Assembly: GCF_963082655.1 (NCBI RefSeq)
Contig: NC_081553.1
Coordinates: 207,518,435-207,582,434, forward strand
DNA from: Stomoxys calcitrans
Taxonomy: Eukaryota > Arthropoda > Insecta > Diptera > Muscidae
Reading direction: 5' to 3'
Length of the DNA: 64,000 nucleotides
Within the stretch, counting starts at the first letter, position 1, and every line of letters begins with the position of its first letter. The notes beneath the pieces were generated by a model. It worked only from the letters and a program-made list of their open reading frames with translations. It did not search any database and was not told the origin of the DNA. Positions 55,606-64,000 of the stretch are shown here, piece after piece. The translations under genes were made by a program, and so were the position numbers.

Positions 55606-56089
55606 TTGCAGTTTGGATCTCCATGCAATAATTTATGTTTTACAAATCCATGGATGTATTTGGTCAAGCACTAGCAGCAGCCGCAGTAATGAACAAAGGA
55701 AACGAAACAGAACATAGTTCATGCATTACTATAATTATTCAAATGTATTTTTTTATTCACATTTTTTTCTTGTTGTTTCGGTTTATGAATATTAAGACTT
55801 AAAATTATGCGTTATATAATAATTTTTCCTTAAAAATGAAATATATATATATATATACATACTTTTTTAATATACATATATGTATGTACTTTGTTGGTAC
55901 ATAAAACGATATGTACCAAATTCTACTTTTTTATGTAAACTATCACACACACACACATACATACACTGACGTGTGGAATTGTAAAACAGAAAAAAAAACA
56001 AACAGAAAGTAAATTAACTTTTTTTTTAATTGATAAAATTTAATAAAGAATAAACCCTTTTGGCCATTGTGTCATGGATTTTATTTTTA
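55606..56089. other. 3' untranslated and intergenic region between convergent genes
   Basis: Contains (TA)- and (CA)-rich runs (55842-55858; 55945-55958). Two plus-strand AATAAA signals at 56042-56047 and 56049-56054 are the likely polyadenylation signals of the ZNF106-type gene. On the minus strand AATAAA occurs at 56080-56085, immediately after the TMEM192 stop, and at 55752-55757. Confidence 0.7.
56042..56054 (+). terminator. Candidate polyadenylation signals of the ZNF106-type gene
   Basis: Two overlapping-spaced AATAAA hexamers, ~440 bases after the stop codon and just before the opposite gene's stop. Cleavage 10-30 bases later would end the transcript close to, or within, the 3' end of the TMEM192-type gene. 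Confidence 0.55.
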
Positions 56090-56188
56090 TCAACGGTTAT
56101 AGCTAGAAGCTCGTGTAGTCAATTGCATTGAATGCAGTTTTTGATTCAATTTCTGATTGTGATCCTTAAGGTAAGCTATTAAATCAGC
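56090..56188 (-). CDS. TMEM192: TMEM192-type gene, last coding exon
   Basis: After TTTCTGTTCTAG on the minus strand the exon reads ADLIAYLKDHNQKLNQKLHS and MQLTTRASSYNR, then TGA (56092-56090). With the previous exon it forms EKQADLIAYLKDHNQ, equivalent to the C-terminal EKQGDTIEYLKRHN of human TMEM192 as I remember it. This helical cytoplasmic tail is the most conserved part of the family. Confidence 0.88.
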   Translation of the reverse strand, partial: ADLIAYLKDHNQKLNQKLHSMQLTTRASSYNR

Positions 56189-56254
56189 CTAGAACAGAAA
56201 AAATACACATTTATTTATATGTAATAGGAATTATAGGCATGTTTTAATAATTAC

Positions 56255-56379
56255 CTGTTTTTCTAAAAGCTCTGCCACATTGCCATCCGGTTGCATTAAA
56301 CCCAAAGAGCCTGCAGGCATATTGGATCCCAGTAAAGCATCAGGACTGCTGGCGCTCTTGTTAAAATTATAAACTTGAA
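56255..56379 (-). CDS. TMEM192: TMEM192-type gene, internal exon
   Basis: Bounded by TACTTTCAG and CAG|GTAATT. It begins in phase 1 (its first TT completes a Val codon with the final G of the exon at 62197) and reads VQVYNFNKSASSPDALLGSN, then MPAGSLGLMQPDGNVAELLE and KQ. It matches the linker between the last membrane segment and the C-terminal helix of TMEM192. The intron upstream is ~5.8 kb and holds HINEs, LINE pieces and a mariner fold-back. Confidence 0.85.
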
Positions 56380-56449
56380 CTGAAAGTATTGAAATAATTC
56401 CATAAAAACATACTGTATGCCCACACACACACATAAGTACATTATAAAA

Positions 56450-57130
56450 CAAGTAAAAGCGAGCTAAGTTCGGCCGGGCCGAATCTTATATACCCTCCAC
56501 CATGGATTGCATTTGTCAAGTTCTTTCCCGGTATCTCTTTTTAGACAAACAAAGGATAAAAGAAAAGAATTGCTATGCTAATTGAATTGAATGTTGGAGA
56601 CCACAGTAGAAGTCTCTGTGTAAAATTTCAGCTAAATCGAAAATGAATTGCGCCTTGTAGGGGCTCAAGAAGTAAAATTAGGAGCTGTACCAGGCTATAT
56701 ATCTCAGATCAGACCATATTTGACACGTATATTGGAGGTCATGGGAGAAGCGGTTTCAGCCAAATCTTATAATAATTACGCCCTCTAGAGGCTCAAGTCA
56801 AGATTCAAGATTGGTATGGCAGCTATATCAGGTGTTGGGCCGATTTAAACCATACTTAGCACAGTTGTTAGAAGTCATAACAAAACACCTCATGCGAAAT
56901 TTTAGCCAAATCGGATAAGAATTGCGCCCTCTAGTGGCTCAAGATGTCAAGATTCAAGTTCGGTTTATATGGCAGCTATATCAGGTGTTGGACCGATTTA
57001 AACCATACTTAGCACAGTTGTTACAAAACACCTCATGCGAAATTTTAGCCAAATCGGATAAGAATTGCGCCCTCTAGTGGCTCAAGATGTCAAGATTCAA
57101 GATCGGTTTATATGGCAGCTATATCAGGTT
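56450..57130 (-). mobile_element. HINE element, hairpin end present, truncated by LINE
   Basis: Left end: ACAAGTAAAAGCGAGC, hairpin TTCGGCCGGGCCGAA (perfect, 1-base centre) and TATACCCTCCACCATGG. Four array units (AATTGCGCCCTCTAGTGGCT, 'cagctatatcaggtgttggaccga'), two of them nearly identical at ~56880-57090. It breaks at ~57130 into LINE sequence. Confidence 0.85.
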
Positions 57131-57925
57131 ATGGACGGGATGACAGGACCTCATTCACTATGGGCGAAGTAACCGGACTGATCCGAAGAGATGCGCCAGA
57201 TTGTTCAACCGTCAATTTATTGTGCATCCCGAGTATGACAGGGCAAGGAGGTGAGCCATATCCATGGCGTTGGGACCCGACGGAATTTCAACATTGATGT
57301 TCTGGATTTACCTGGAGTTCAGTACCTTACTACTGTCCTCAACCTGTCCTTAAAAACACTTTTAAAGTTTCCGATTTCTGGAAAATGGGCAGAATGATCC
57401 CGCTACTAAAGCCTGGAAAGGAGCCGAGTTTGGGGGAGTCTACAGACCGATCTTCCTTCTCTCACCAGTACCAAAGACGCTTAAGGCATTACTCCTTCCG
57501 AGCCTCGTAAAATTTCTATTCGCCGAGCATCAACATGGATTTCGAAGACTGCAAAGCACAACAACTGCTTTACATGCCATCACCGCACACATATGCCGTG
57601 GCTTCAATCAGCCAGGGCCATGTGATAGGACGGTCCTCGTGGCACTGGACCTATCGAAGGAATTCGACAGTCAGCAATACCAAACTATTTGATGACATCT
57701 CCAACCCTCCAGCCAAACCTGAAATGCTAGGTAGCGTACTATCTGTGTGGTCGCCAGTTATTTTTGGAATTTAGGGATAAGAAGTTGAAGTACCGTAGAA
57801 TGAAACAAGGAGTTTCCCAAGGTGGGGTGATATCCCCGGCATTGTTTACCCTTTAACTATTCTCCGTTCCGCCCCCTCCAGACGGCATAGAAATCGTATC
57901 ATATGCAGACGATTGTACGATCATG
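57131..57925 (+). pseudogene. LINE reverse-transcriptase fragment
   Basis: Translated pieces: GRMIPLLKPGKEPSLGES (~57385), a RTVLVALDLSKEFD-like block in shifted frames (~57625-57670) and IVSYADDCTIMAS at the end (57893-57927), which is the catalytic YADD. Several frameshifts. It is another copy of the element at 53836-54130. Confidence 0.75.
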
Positions 57926-59410
57926 GCATCAGGTTATAGACAGATTTAGATCATACTTAGCATAGTTTTTGGAAGTCACACCAAAAAGACACTTGCAAAA
58001 TTTCAACCAAATTGTATAAAAATTACGCTCTTTAGAGGTTCAAGAAGTCGAAGCGGAAGATCCGTTTATATGGCAGCTATATCGGGATTTGGATTGATTC
58101 AGACCATACTTAACACAATTGTCGGAAGCCGTACCAAAACGATATTTACCAAAGTTCAGCCAAATCGGATAAGAATTGCTCCCTCTAGAAGCTCAAGAAA
58201 TCTAATCGGGAGATCGGTTTGTATGGCAGCTATATCAGGCTATGGACAGTTATAGGCCATACTTGGGACAGTTGTTGGAAGTCATAACAATATGTGTAAA
58301 ATTTCAGCCAAATCTATAAGAATTACGCTTTCTAGAAGCTCAAGAAGTCAAGACCCAAGATCGGATTATCTGGCAGCTATATCAAAACATGGACCGATTT
58401 GGCCTATTTGCAATAACAACCGACCTCCACCAATAAGAAGTCTCTGGGCAAAATTTCAAGCGCCTAGCTTTACTCTTTCGAAAGTATGCCTGCTTTTGAC
58501 AGACAGACGGCGGACATAGCTACATCAACTTAAAATGTCATGACGATCAAGAATATATATAAAGGGTGATTTTTTTGAGGTTAGGATTTTCATGCATTAG
58601 TATTTGACAGATCACGTGGGATTTCAGACATGGTGTCAAAGAGAAAGATGCTCAGTATGCTTTGACATTTCATCATGAATAGACTTACTAACGAGCAACG
58701 CTTGCAAATCATTGAATTTTATTACCAAAATCAGTGTTCGGTTCGAAATGTGTTCATTCACCGTAACGTTGCGTCCAACAGCATCTTTGAAAAAATACGG
58801 TCCAATGATTCCACCAGCGTACAAACCACACCAAACAGTGCATTTTTCGGGATGCATGGGCAGTTCTTGAACGGCTTCTGGTTGCTCTTCACTCCAAATG
58901 CGGCAATTTTGCTTACATATTTACGTAGCCATTCAACCAGAAATGAGCCTCATCGCTGAACAAAATTTGTCAAAATTTGAACACATTTCGAACCGAACAC
59001 TGATTTTGGTAATAAAATTCAATGATTTGCAAGCGTTGCTCGTTAGTAAGTCTATTCATGATGAAATGTCAAAGCATACTGAGCATCTTTCTCTTTGACA
59101 CCATGTCTGAAATCCCACGTGATCTGTCAAATACTAATGCATGAAAATCCTAACCTCAAAAAAATCACCCTTTACTTTTATGGGCTCTTAGATGAATATT
59201 TCGAGGTGTTACAAGCGGAATGACGAAATTAGTATACCCCCAACCTTTTAAGCCAAAAACATATCGCACCATATGGCAACTATATCCAAATAAGGTCCCA
59301 TCTAACCAATACTCTGTCCGGGTACCCGGGGGTCCTTTAATAATTGTACCTAATTTCGCCCTAATCGGATGAAAAATAAACGATGGTATATATGGAGATC
59401 GGTCTATATA
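57926..59410 (-). mobile_element. HINE element split by a mariner fold-back
   Basis: Array units from 57926 (TTTCAACCAAATTGTATAAA, 'agatcggtttgtatggcagctatatcagg') to ~58490, then GACAGACAGACGGCGGACAT and GATCAAGAATATATATA. After the insertion at 58562-59172 the start block resumes ('ttttatgggctcttagatg', TTTCGAGGTGTTACAAGCGG) and ends near TATACCCCCAACC. 59240-59400 is a further HINE scrap. Confidence 0.8.
58562..59172. mobile_element. Mariner-family fold-back element
   Basis: Two perfect or near-perfect 194-bp inverted arms (58562-58755 and 58979-59172) flanked by TA. Each arm contains AAGGGTGATTTTTT and the transposase start MNRLTNEQRLQIIEFYYQNQ, pointing inwards. The 223-bp centre is a minus-strand transposase piece (MHPEKCTVWCGLYAGGIIGP, YFFKDAVGRNVTVN). 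No functional enzyme is possible. Confidence 0.9.
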
Positions 59411-59492
59411 GTCCAAATATGCAAATGCAAATTTGCTAATGAATATTCCACTAAGGCACAGGGGCAAACTTCTCACATACATTCAAGTGTAA
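59411..59492 (-). mobile_element. tRNA-SINE family A, tail fragment
   Basis: AATATTCCACTAAGGCACAG and GGGCAAACTTCTCACATA match the SINE tail only. Confidence 0.65.
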
Positions 59493-59499
59493 AATGAAG

Positions 59500-60480
59500 T
59501 TTAAATTTGTTCAATGGTTATGATACTGGGGGTAAAAAAATTTACATCAGTTTCACGCGGCTGACCCTATTGCTTGAAGAAAGCACTCCCTGTCCGGGTT
59601 GTACAGCAGCGCAAGTTCAAACAATTCCCAACTTCATGGAAAGAGGGAAACTCCATCCGTACATGGGTACCAAAAGCCTCCCCCAAGGCACTCATGGTAC
59701 GACCAGGAGTACCAAAATCCTAGTGAAGCCAAGAATGCGGCATACAGTCACTAGCAAAGCACCAGATGAAGGAGAGGCATCGGGAGAAAAGCACAAGAAC
59801 GAATTAAGATGTTCAGGAGACAGAATGAAGTCCGAAAATTCTAATTTTAAAGAATTAAACATCAAACCGATGGCTTTGATGCAGCCACATCCTTCCGCAG
59901 AGACAAAGAAGGAGATCTGGTAACTGATACAGGTAGCGTGCTGACGTTATGGAAAGAACACTTTTCACAGCTGCTGGTATCCGATGATGGTTTCCAAGAA
60001 TATACCAAGTAGCAGTAACTGGGCCGAATAACAATAAGGCAGCAGGAGCCAATGGGTCGCCGGCTAAACTGTTTAAGACCGGAAGCGACACGCCGATAAG
60101 GCGTATCATGAGCTCGCCTGCGCAATCTGGCTGGAAAGAGCCTCTATAAGTGTGGCTTAAGATCTGGTAAATTCACCATAGGTCAGATATTTACATTGCG
60201 CCAAATCCTGGAAAAGACACGAGAAGGAAAAATCAACACCTACTATCACTTCGTAAACTACAAAGCCACATTCGACAGCCCTATAGGTTCAAGGGTATTT
60301 CAAGCCATGTCTGAGATTGGTATTCCTTCAAAACGGCAGGATGACGCTTGCTGATACAAGCTCCTCAGTTAAAATAGAAAAGAACCTCTTCGAACCGTTC
60401 AATACCAAACGAAGTTTCAAACAGGGACACAGATCTTTAAATATACTGAGTGAGAAGATTTTACAACAAAAAGGTGTGAA
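59500..60480 (+). pseudogene. LINE fragment: linker to reverse transcriptase
   Basis: Third copy of the LINE at 22655-25455, here on the plus strand. Recognisable blocks in changing frames: ELNIKPMALMQPHPSAETKK (59850-59910), AVTGPNNNKAAGANGSPAKL (60012-60072), PFNTKRSFKQGH (~60400) and LNILSEKILQQKGVNRHMNV. The first halves are heavily frameshifted. The equivalent of YADD would follow but is replaced by HINE sequence at 60481. Confidence 0.75.
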
Positions 60481-61033
60481 TAGGCATATGAACGTATGAT
60501 GTCGAAGGCCTCAACACAACTATACCAAATTTCGGCGAAATCAGACAATAAATGCGCCTTTTATGGGGCCAAAACCTAAAATCGAGAGATAGGTCTATAT
60601 GGCAGCTATATCCAAATCTGGACCGATCTGGGCCAAATTGAAGAGGGATGTCGACTGGCATAACACAACTCACCGTCCCAAAATTAAGCACAATCGGATA
60701 ATAAATATGGCTTTTATGAGCCTAAGTCCCTAAATCGGCGGATTGGTCTATATGGGGGCTATATCAAGATATAGTCCGATATAGCCCATCTTCGAACTTA
60801 ACTTGCTTATGGACAAAAATAAGAATCTGTGCAAAGTTTCAGCTCAATATCTCTATTTTTAAAGACAGTAGCGTGATTGAAGGCAGACGGACGGACATGG
60901 CTAGATCGACTTAGATTTTTACGCTGATCAAGAATATATATACTTTATAGGGTCGGAAATGGATATTTCGATGTTGCAAACGGAATGACAAAATGAATAC
61001 ACCCCCATCCTTCGGTGGTGGATATAAAAAGAA
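60481..61033 (-). mobile_element. HINE insertion in the LINE
   Basis: Units of the type at 19050-19790 ('atcagacaataaatgcgccttttatggg', GGGCCAAATTGAAGAGGGAT) followed by GGCAGACGGACGGACATGGC, AGAATATATATACTTTATAG and CATCCTTCGGTGGTGGATAT, the inverted HINE start. Confidence 0.8.
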
Positions 61034-61440
61034 GGATAATATTTGTTTACGGATGCTACTTTGGATTAAGCAAGCAAGACACTGATGCTACCCTAGCTGT
61101 TGTATGGCTACGAATCATGGGTACTTGCTAATACAGATGAGGTGGTACTTGAAGTGTTTGAGAGAAAAATCCTTCGTAAAATATATGCACCAGTTTTCGT
61201 TAATGCAGAACATAGGCGTCCATAAACCATGAGCTGTATGACGACGATAGCATAATTAAACGCATCCAAAAACAATGGTTGCGTTAGCTAGGTCATATTG
61301 TAGGAATGGATGAAAAAGCTCCAGCAAAAAGTCTTTTGAAGGCGACCATAATAGAATAAGCAGAACGGGGAGACCAAGTCTAGAAAGTCTATTCTATGGT
61401 CGGCTAGAGGAATAGATTCTCTGAAATGGACAATTAAAGC
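61034..61440 (+). pseudogene. LINE C-terminal fragment
   Basis: Continues the copy at 59500-60480: 'YGYESWVLANTDEVVLEVFERKILRK' can be followed across frames near 61090-61180, then HELYDDDSIIKRIQKQWLR (~61225-61285) and LGHIVGMDEKAPAKSLLKAT. Stops interrupt it. Confidence 0.7.
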
Positions 61441-62196
61441 GAAGTAAGGTACACATTTTTTTTAGGTTTTATTTAAGAAGTCTCGTGATGAACATTTATG
61501 AAATTTTGAAACTTTATTCTCTCATTTGAGGGGAAAAGTAAAAGTCAAATTTAATACCTCGAAGGGAAAAACTTCTTCGATTCTATTAAAGAATTTTTAT
61601 AACATTGCAAATGTTTCCATAGGCGAAAGAGAAAATTAATTCTAGAATACATCCTTTTTACTATCAAATCTTTAGCCAGCCGCATATTTCACTACATGAT
61701 TGTGGAAGTATTATATGAAGAGAGTCGATGGCGTAACATTTTTGACCACCGACTGTTAACTAAACTCATCCTTTTGCGAAGACAGAACTATGTACATACA
61801 AGATGTCTGAGCAGTATATACTTGGCTATTATCCTATGAGTTAATATTCAACCAGAGTAGTTTTGGCTCAACAACGCTCCGGTAGTTACAACTGACGCAA
61901 TTCCTACTGTACTACAATTCCTACAACAAACTAGATATGTGTCCTGCTTGCTTGTAACCAGAAACAACACGTTAAAACTTCACTCGATTTCGTCTTCCCA
62001 GCCAATCCTACTCGACTTCTTATCAGATCACTTTGAAAGCACCCGCCTCAAGTTGTAGAATTTTTAGATCTGCATATTTAACAGAACCCAGAACAGACGG
62101 AACAACAGCAAAGACCCTTTAACACCGGTAGCATTCATGATATAGGCATTAACTGTTGAAAATAGATTATTTCACTTAATTGTCATGCTTACTTAC
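61441..62196. other. Intronic sequence of the TMEM192-type gene
   Basis: No exon, repeat or transposon end recognised. It lies directly 3' (in gene sense) of the exon at 62197. Confidence 0.5.
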
Positions 62197-62461
62197 CTAT
62201 GTAGAGTCCATGCGTTGTTATCAAAATAAAAAGTTCCAAAAGCAAAACAGCCACTATGGATGTAACTGGGGTAAACCATGAATTCCATACAAGATTACCA
62301 TAATTATGAAAAATAATCGAAAGGTTAACCAACAAAATCGTATTGAAACCAGATACCACACAAAAAGCTTTCCCATTGTGCTTCACCATGGTACGATGAA
62401 AATCGTGAAACCCATTCATTCTTAAATTATTGTGATGTCTTTGTAAAAAGGAATTAAAGAG
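62197..62461 (-). CDS. TMEM192: TMEM192-type lysosomal membrane protein, central exon
   Basis: Exon between TTTTTCTCTCAG and ATAG|GTAAGT on the minus strand. It reads LFNSFLQRHHNNLRMNGFHD, then FHRTMVKHNGKAFCVVSGFN, a hydrophobic TILLVNLSIIF segment and a second, VTSIVAVLLLELFILITT. This is the arrangement of the last two membrane segments of TMEM192, with the short basic loop before them. TMEM192 is a four-span homodimer of late endosomes and lysosomes in mammals, of unclear biochemical role. Junction phases with both neighbours fit (0 upstream, 1 downstream). An ATG inside the exon is not the start, because the homology continues upstream. Confidence 0.88.
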
Positions 62462-62532
62462 CTGAGAGAAAAAGAAAAATTATTAATAAATTCATATTCA
62501 GTTCATATAATTGTTTTGAAGTTATAACTTAC

Positions 62533-62664
62533 AAGGGTTATTATCCATAAGACCCCTCGACAGGTTGTCAAAATAAAACAAGCCTGGGCATTTTTCTCTT
62601 CCGGCCATATAAACACTAAGACTATGGCCACAAGTAGGAAAATTATTGCAATTAAAAGGTGGAT
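62533..62664 (-). CDS. TMEM192: TMEM192-type gene, exon with second membrane segment
   Basis: Bounded by TATTTTGCAG and CTT|GTAAGT on the minus strand. After one carried-over codon it reads IHLLIAIIFLLVAIVLVFIW, PEEKNAQACFILTTCRGVLW and IITL: a membrane segment, a short lumenal loop with a Cys, and the start of the next segment. The preceding exon(s), with the N-terminal tail and first segment, were not found between 62665 and 64000. Confidence 0.82.
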
Positions 62665-63017
62665 GCTGCAAAATATAAAAATAAGTAATATGTGTTTTTA
62701 ATTTAGGTTATGACTTTCTTGTGGTTTTTGAAGGATCTAAAGAAAGAAATATGTACGTACGTACTGGATACAAGGCATTGCTTTAAAAAAAAATACCAAG
62801 TTCTATTAAAGAAATGAGGAAAACATATCAATTCGGTTCGATTCATGTTCACCTCAATGATGATAGAAGTCATCCCTTTAAAACCTGGCACGATGGACGT
62901 TCATAGAAATGCTTTGTATTGCCAAAAATTCTATAAAACTAAAAAATCACTGTTAGAATCCTAGTAATGAAAGGATTTCCGTTCAGAATATTTTATTCTA
63001 TCAAAAAATTCTACATT
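62665..63017. other. Intronic sequence, no feature recognised
   Basis: AT-rich and without known repeats. A (GTAC)n-like GTACGTACGTAC lies at ~62753-62764. Confidence 0.45.
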
Positions 63018-63270
63018 TGCCCATGAGCAGAGCCAAACTTCTTACATATCAATGCATATCAATGAATGCTGTCCGATTCTAGTTTTAAGCTGAATGGTAA
63101 GCCTCCTTTTTATAGCCGAGTCCGAAGGGCGTGCCGCAGTGCAACACCTCTTTAGCATTAGGAGGGCATAACCATCGCTGGGAATATTTACTGACGTTCT
63201 CGTCAGGATTCGACCCACGTGTTCAGCGTCATAGGCGGACATGATAACCTCTGCGCTACGGTGGTCTCCA
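63018..63270 (-). mobile_element. tRNA-SINE family A, with internal deletion
   Basis: Tail CCCATGAGCAGAGCCAAACT, body GGGCGTGCCGCAGTGCAACA, box B CAGGATTCGACCCACGTGTT (inverse), and box A side ACCTCTGCGCTACGGTGGTC. About 45 bases of the middle are missing. Confidence 0.85.
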
Positions 63271-64000
63271 CTGCACATTATTTCATTCCGAGCGACCTTA
63301 TGTTTGCAATATCTGTTTGAGTTTTTTGCAAAAGCACTCGAATTCTTTTCAGGTCACGATGTATTAGATGAGGATAACTTTTAGTGGCAGTCTGCATCAG
63401 ACTCACTTAGACATTAATTTTATTCAATTGTTATAAAACAACAGTTGTTCTATAGTTAATATCGCTAAATAACAGACATACGAAATTGAAAAGGAATCGG
63501 CATGAAGATCGGTATCTTACGGGGTAGTTCGCCAAAAAAAATTTAGTTGGCATACCCCCTAATTTTGACCCCAGGAAACCGAAAATTAAGTCCGTTTTTG
63601 GGGATAGGGCCCGTGGACACCACTTAGGGCCGGCTTTGAGATATTCTCCTCCATATGTCCAACAATGGGAAATAGACAAAAGTATTTAAAATAAAACTCT
63701 ATTTGCCTATCAAAGTTGGACAAAATTTGACGGCCTTCGGCCGGGTTTGAGTTTATATCGTCCTCCATATGTCCCACAGTGGGAAATAGCAAAAGTATTT
63801 TAAATAAAACTATGTGACTTCCAAAGTTTTTTGTAAAAAAGTGCGATTTTTTTGAAAATGTTTTTATTTTTTGGTAAATATGTATTTGTTTTAATTTAAT
63901 TGTTGTTGTTGTAACCACATTTTCATGTGGCGATGGTGATTGTCGTCAAGCTCCTGCAGATGAGCATGCTCGTTCCGGGCCAAAAGACCGATCGCCGCGA
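63271..64000. repeat. Dispersed-repeat remnants at the window end
   Basis: 63370-63410 holds 'agtggcagtctgcatcagactcacttagac', the LINE/SINE-type 3' tail. 63635-63700 and 63748-63815 are a diverged tandem pair (CCTCCATATGTCCAACAATG against CCTCCATATGTCCCACAGTG). 63895-64000 has a (GTT)n run and a block that looks like the inverted 3' end of a CAA-tailed LINE. Confidence 0.55.

Noticed and set aside
62703..62891. 62-codon minus-strand frame as the N-terminal TMEM192 exon
   Set aside because: It lacks the hydrophobic first membrane segment expected and a donor in the correct phase.

Overview
This is nuclear DNA from a higher (calyptrate, probably muscid) fly. The inference rests on spliced genes with GT-AG introns, an AT-rich background, and many copies of an interspersed element whose ends closely resemble Drosophila DINE-1 (Helentron-associated INE, 'HINE'), here carrying the internal ~165-bp arrays I associate with Stomoxys, Haematobia and Musca. 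Species assignment is inference.

Two host genes are visible and they converge. The plus-strand gene (exons at 22541-22613, 27835-32997, 36937-37056, 54914-55171, 55259-55450 and 55531-55605) encodes a ZNF106-type protein: a long low-complexity charged body, a coiled coil, and C-terminal WD40 repeats. All junctions are phase-compatible. Its introns are ~5.2, 3.9 and 17.9 kb and full of transposons. The N-terminal exon(s) were not found. The minus-strand gene (62533-62664, 62197-62461, 56255-56379, 56090-56188) is a TMEM192-type lysosomal membrane protein whose N-terminus lies outside the window or was not recognised. The two stop codons are 484 bases apart and the 3' ends probably abut.

Layout. 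1-2658: 5' part of a Gypsy-type LTR retrotransposon on the minus strand (candidate LTR, tRNA-Lys primer site, repeat-rich leader, gag, slippery site, start of pol). 2659-4480: unique AT-rich DNA. 4480-8460: seven copies of a conserved ~68-bp core around a TAATTA palindrome, with a HINE nested among them. 8778-20330: HINE arrays, a degraded RNase-H-bearing LINE and tRNA-SINEs. 20380-22540: LINE endonuclease fragment and unique DNA before the first recognised exon. 22655-25455: an almost complete but broken LINE just inside intron 1. 25500-27660: SINEs and a GC-rich 25-bp minisatellite in a large inverted structure. 27835-33046: the main exon. 33160-54900: introns made of HINEs, mariner-type elements, SINEs, a ~125-bp tandem array, LINE fragments and a probable solo LTR. 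55600-56090: shared 3' region. 56450-61440: HINEs, LINE fragments and a mariner fold-back inside the large TMEM192 intron. 62197-64000: TMEM192 exons and repeats.

The strongest non-routine signals are the array of palindromic cores, the Gypsy leader hairpins and slippery site, the fact that all six mariner-type insertions lie inside HINEs, and a SINE that shares its 3' tail with a LINE in the same window.
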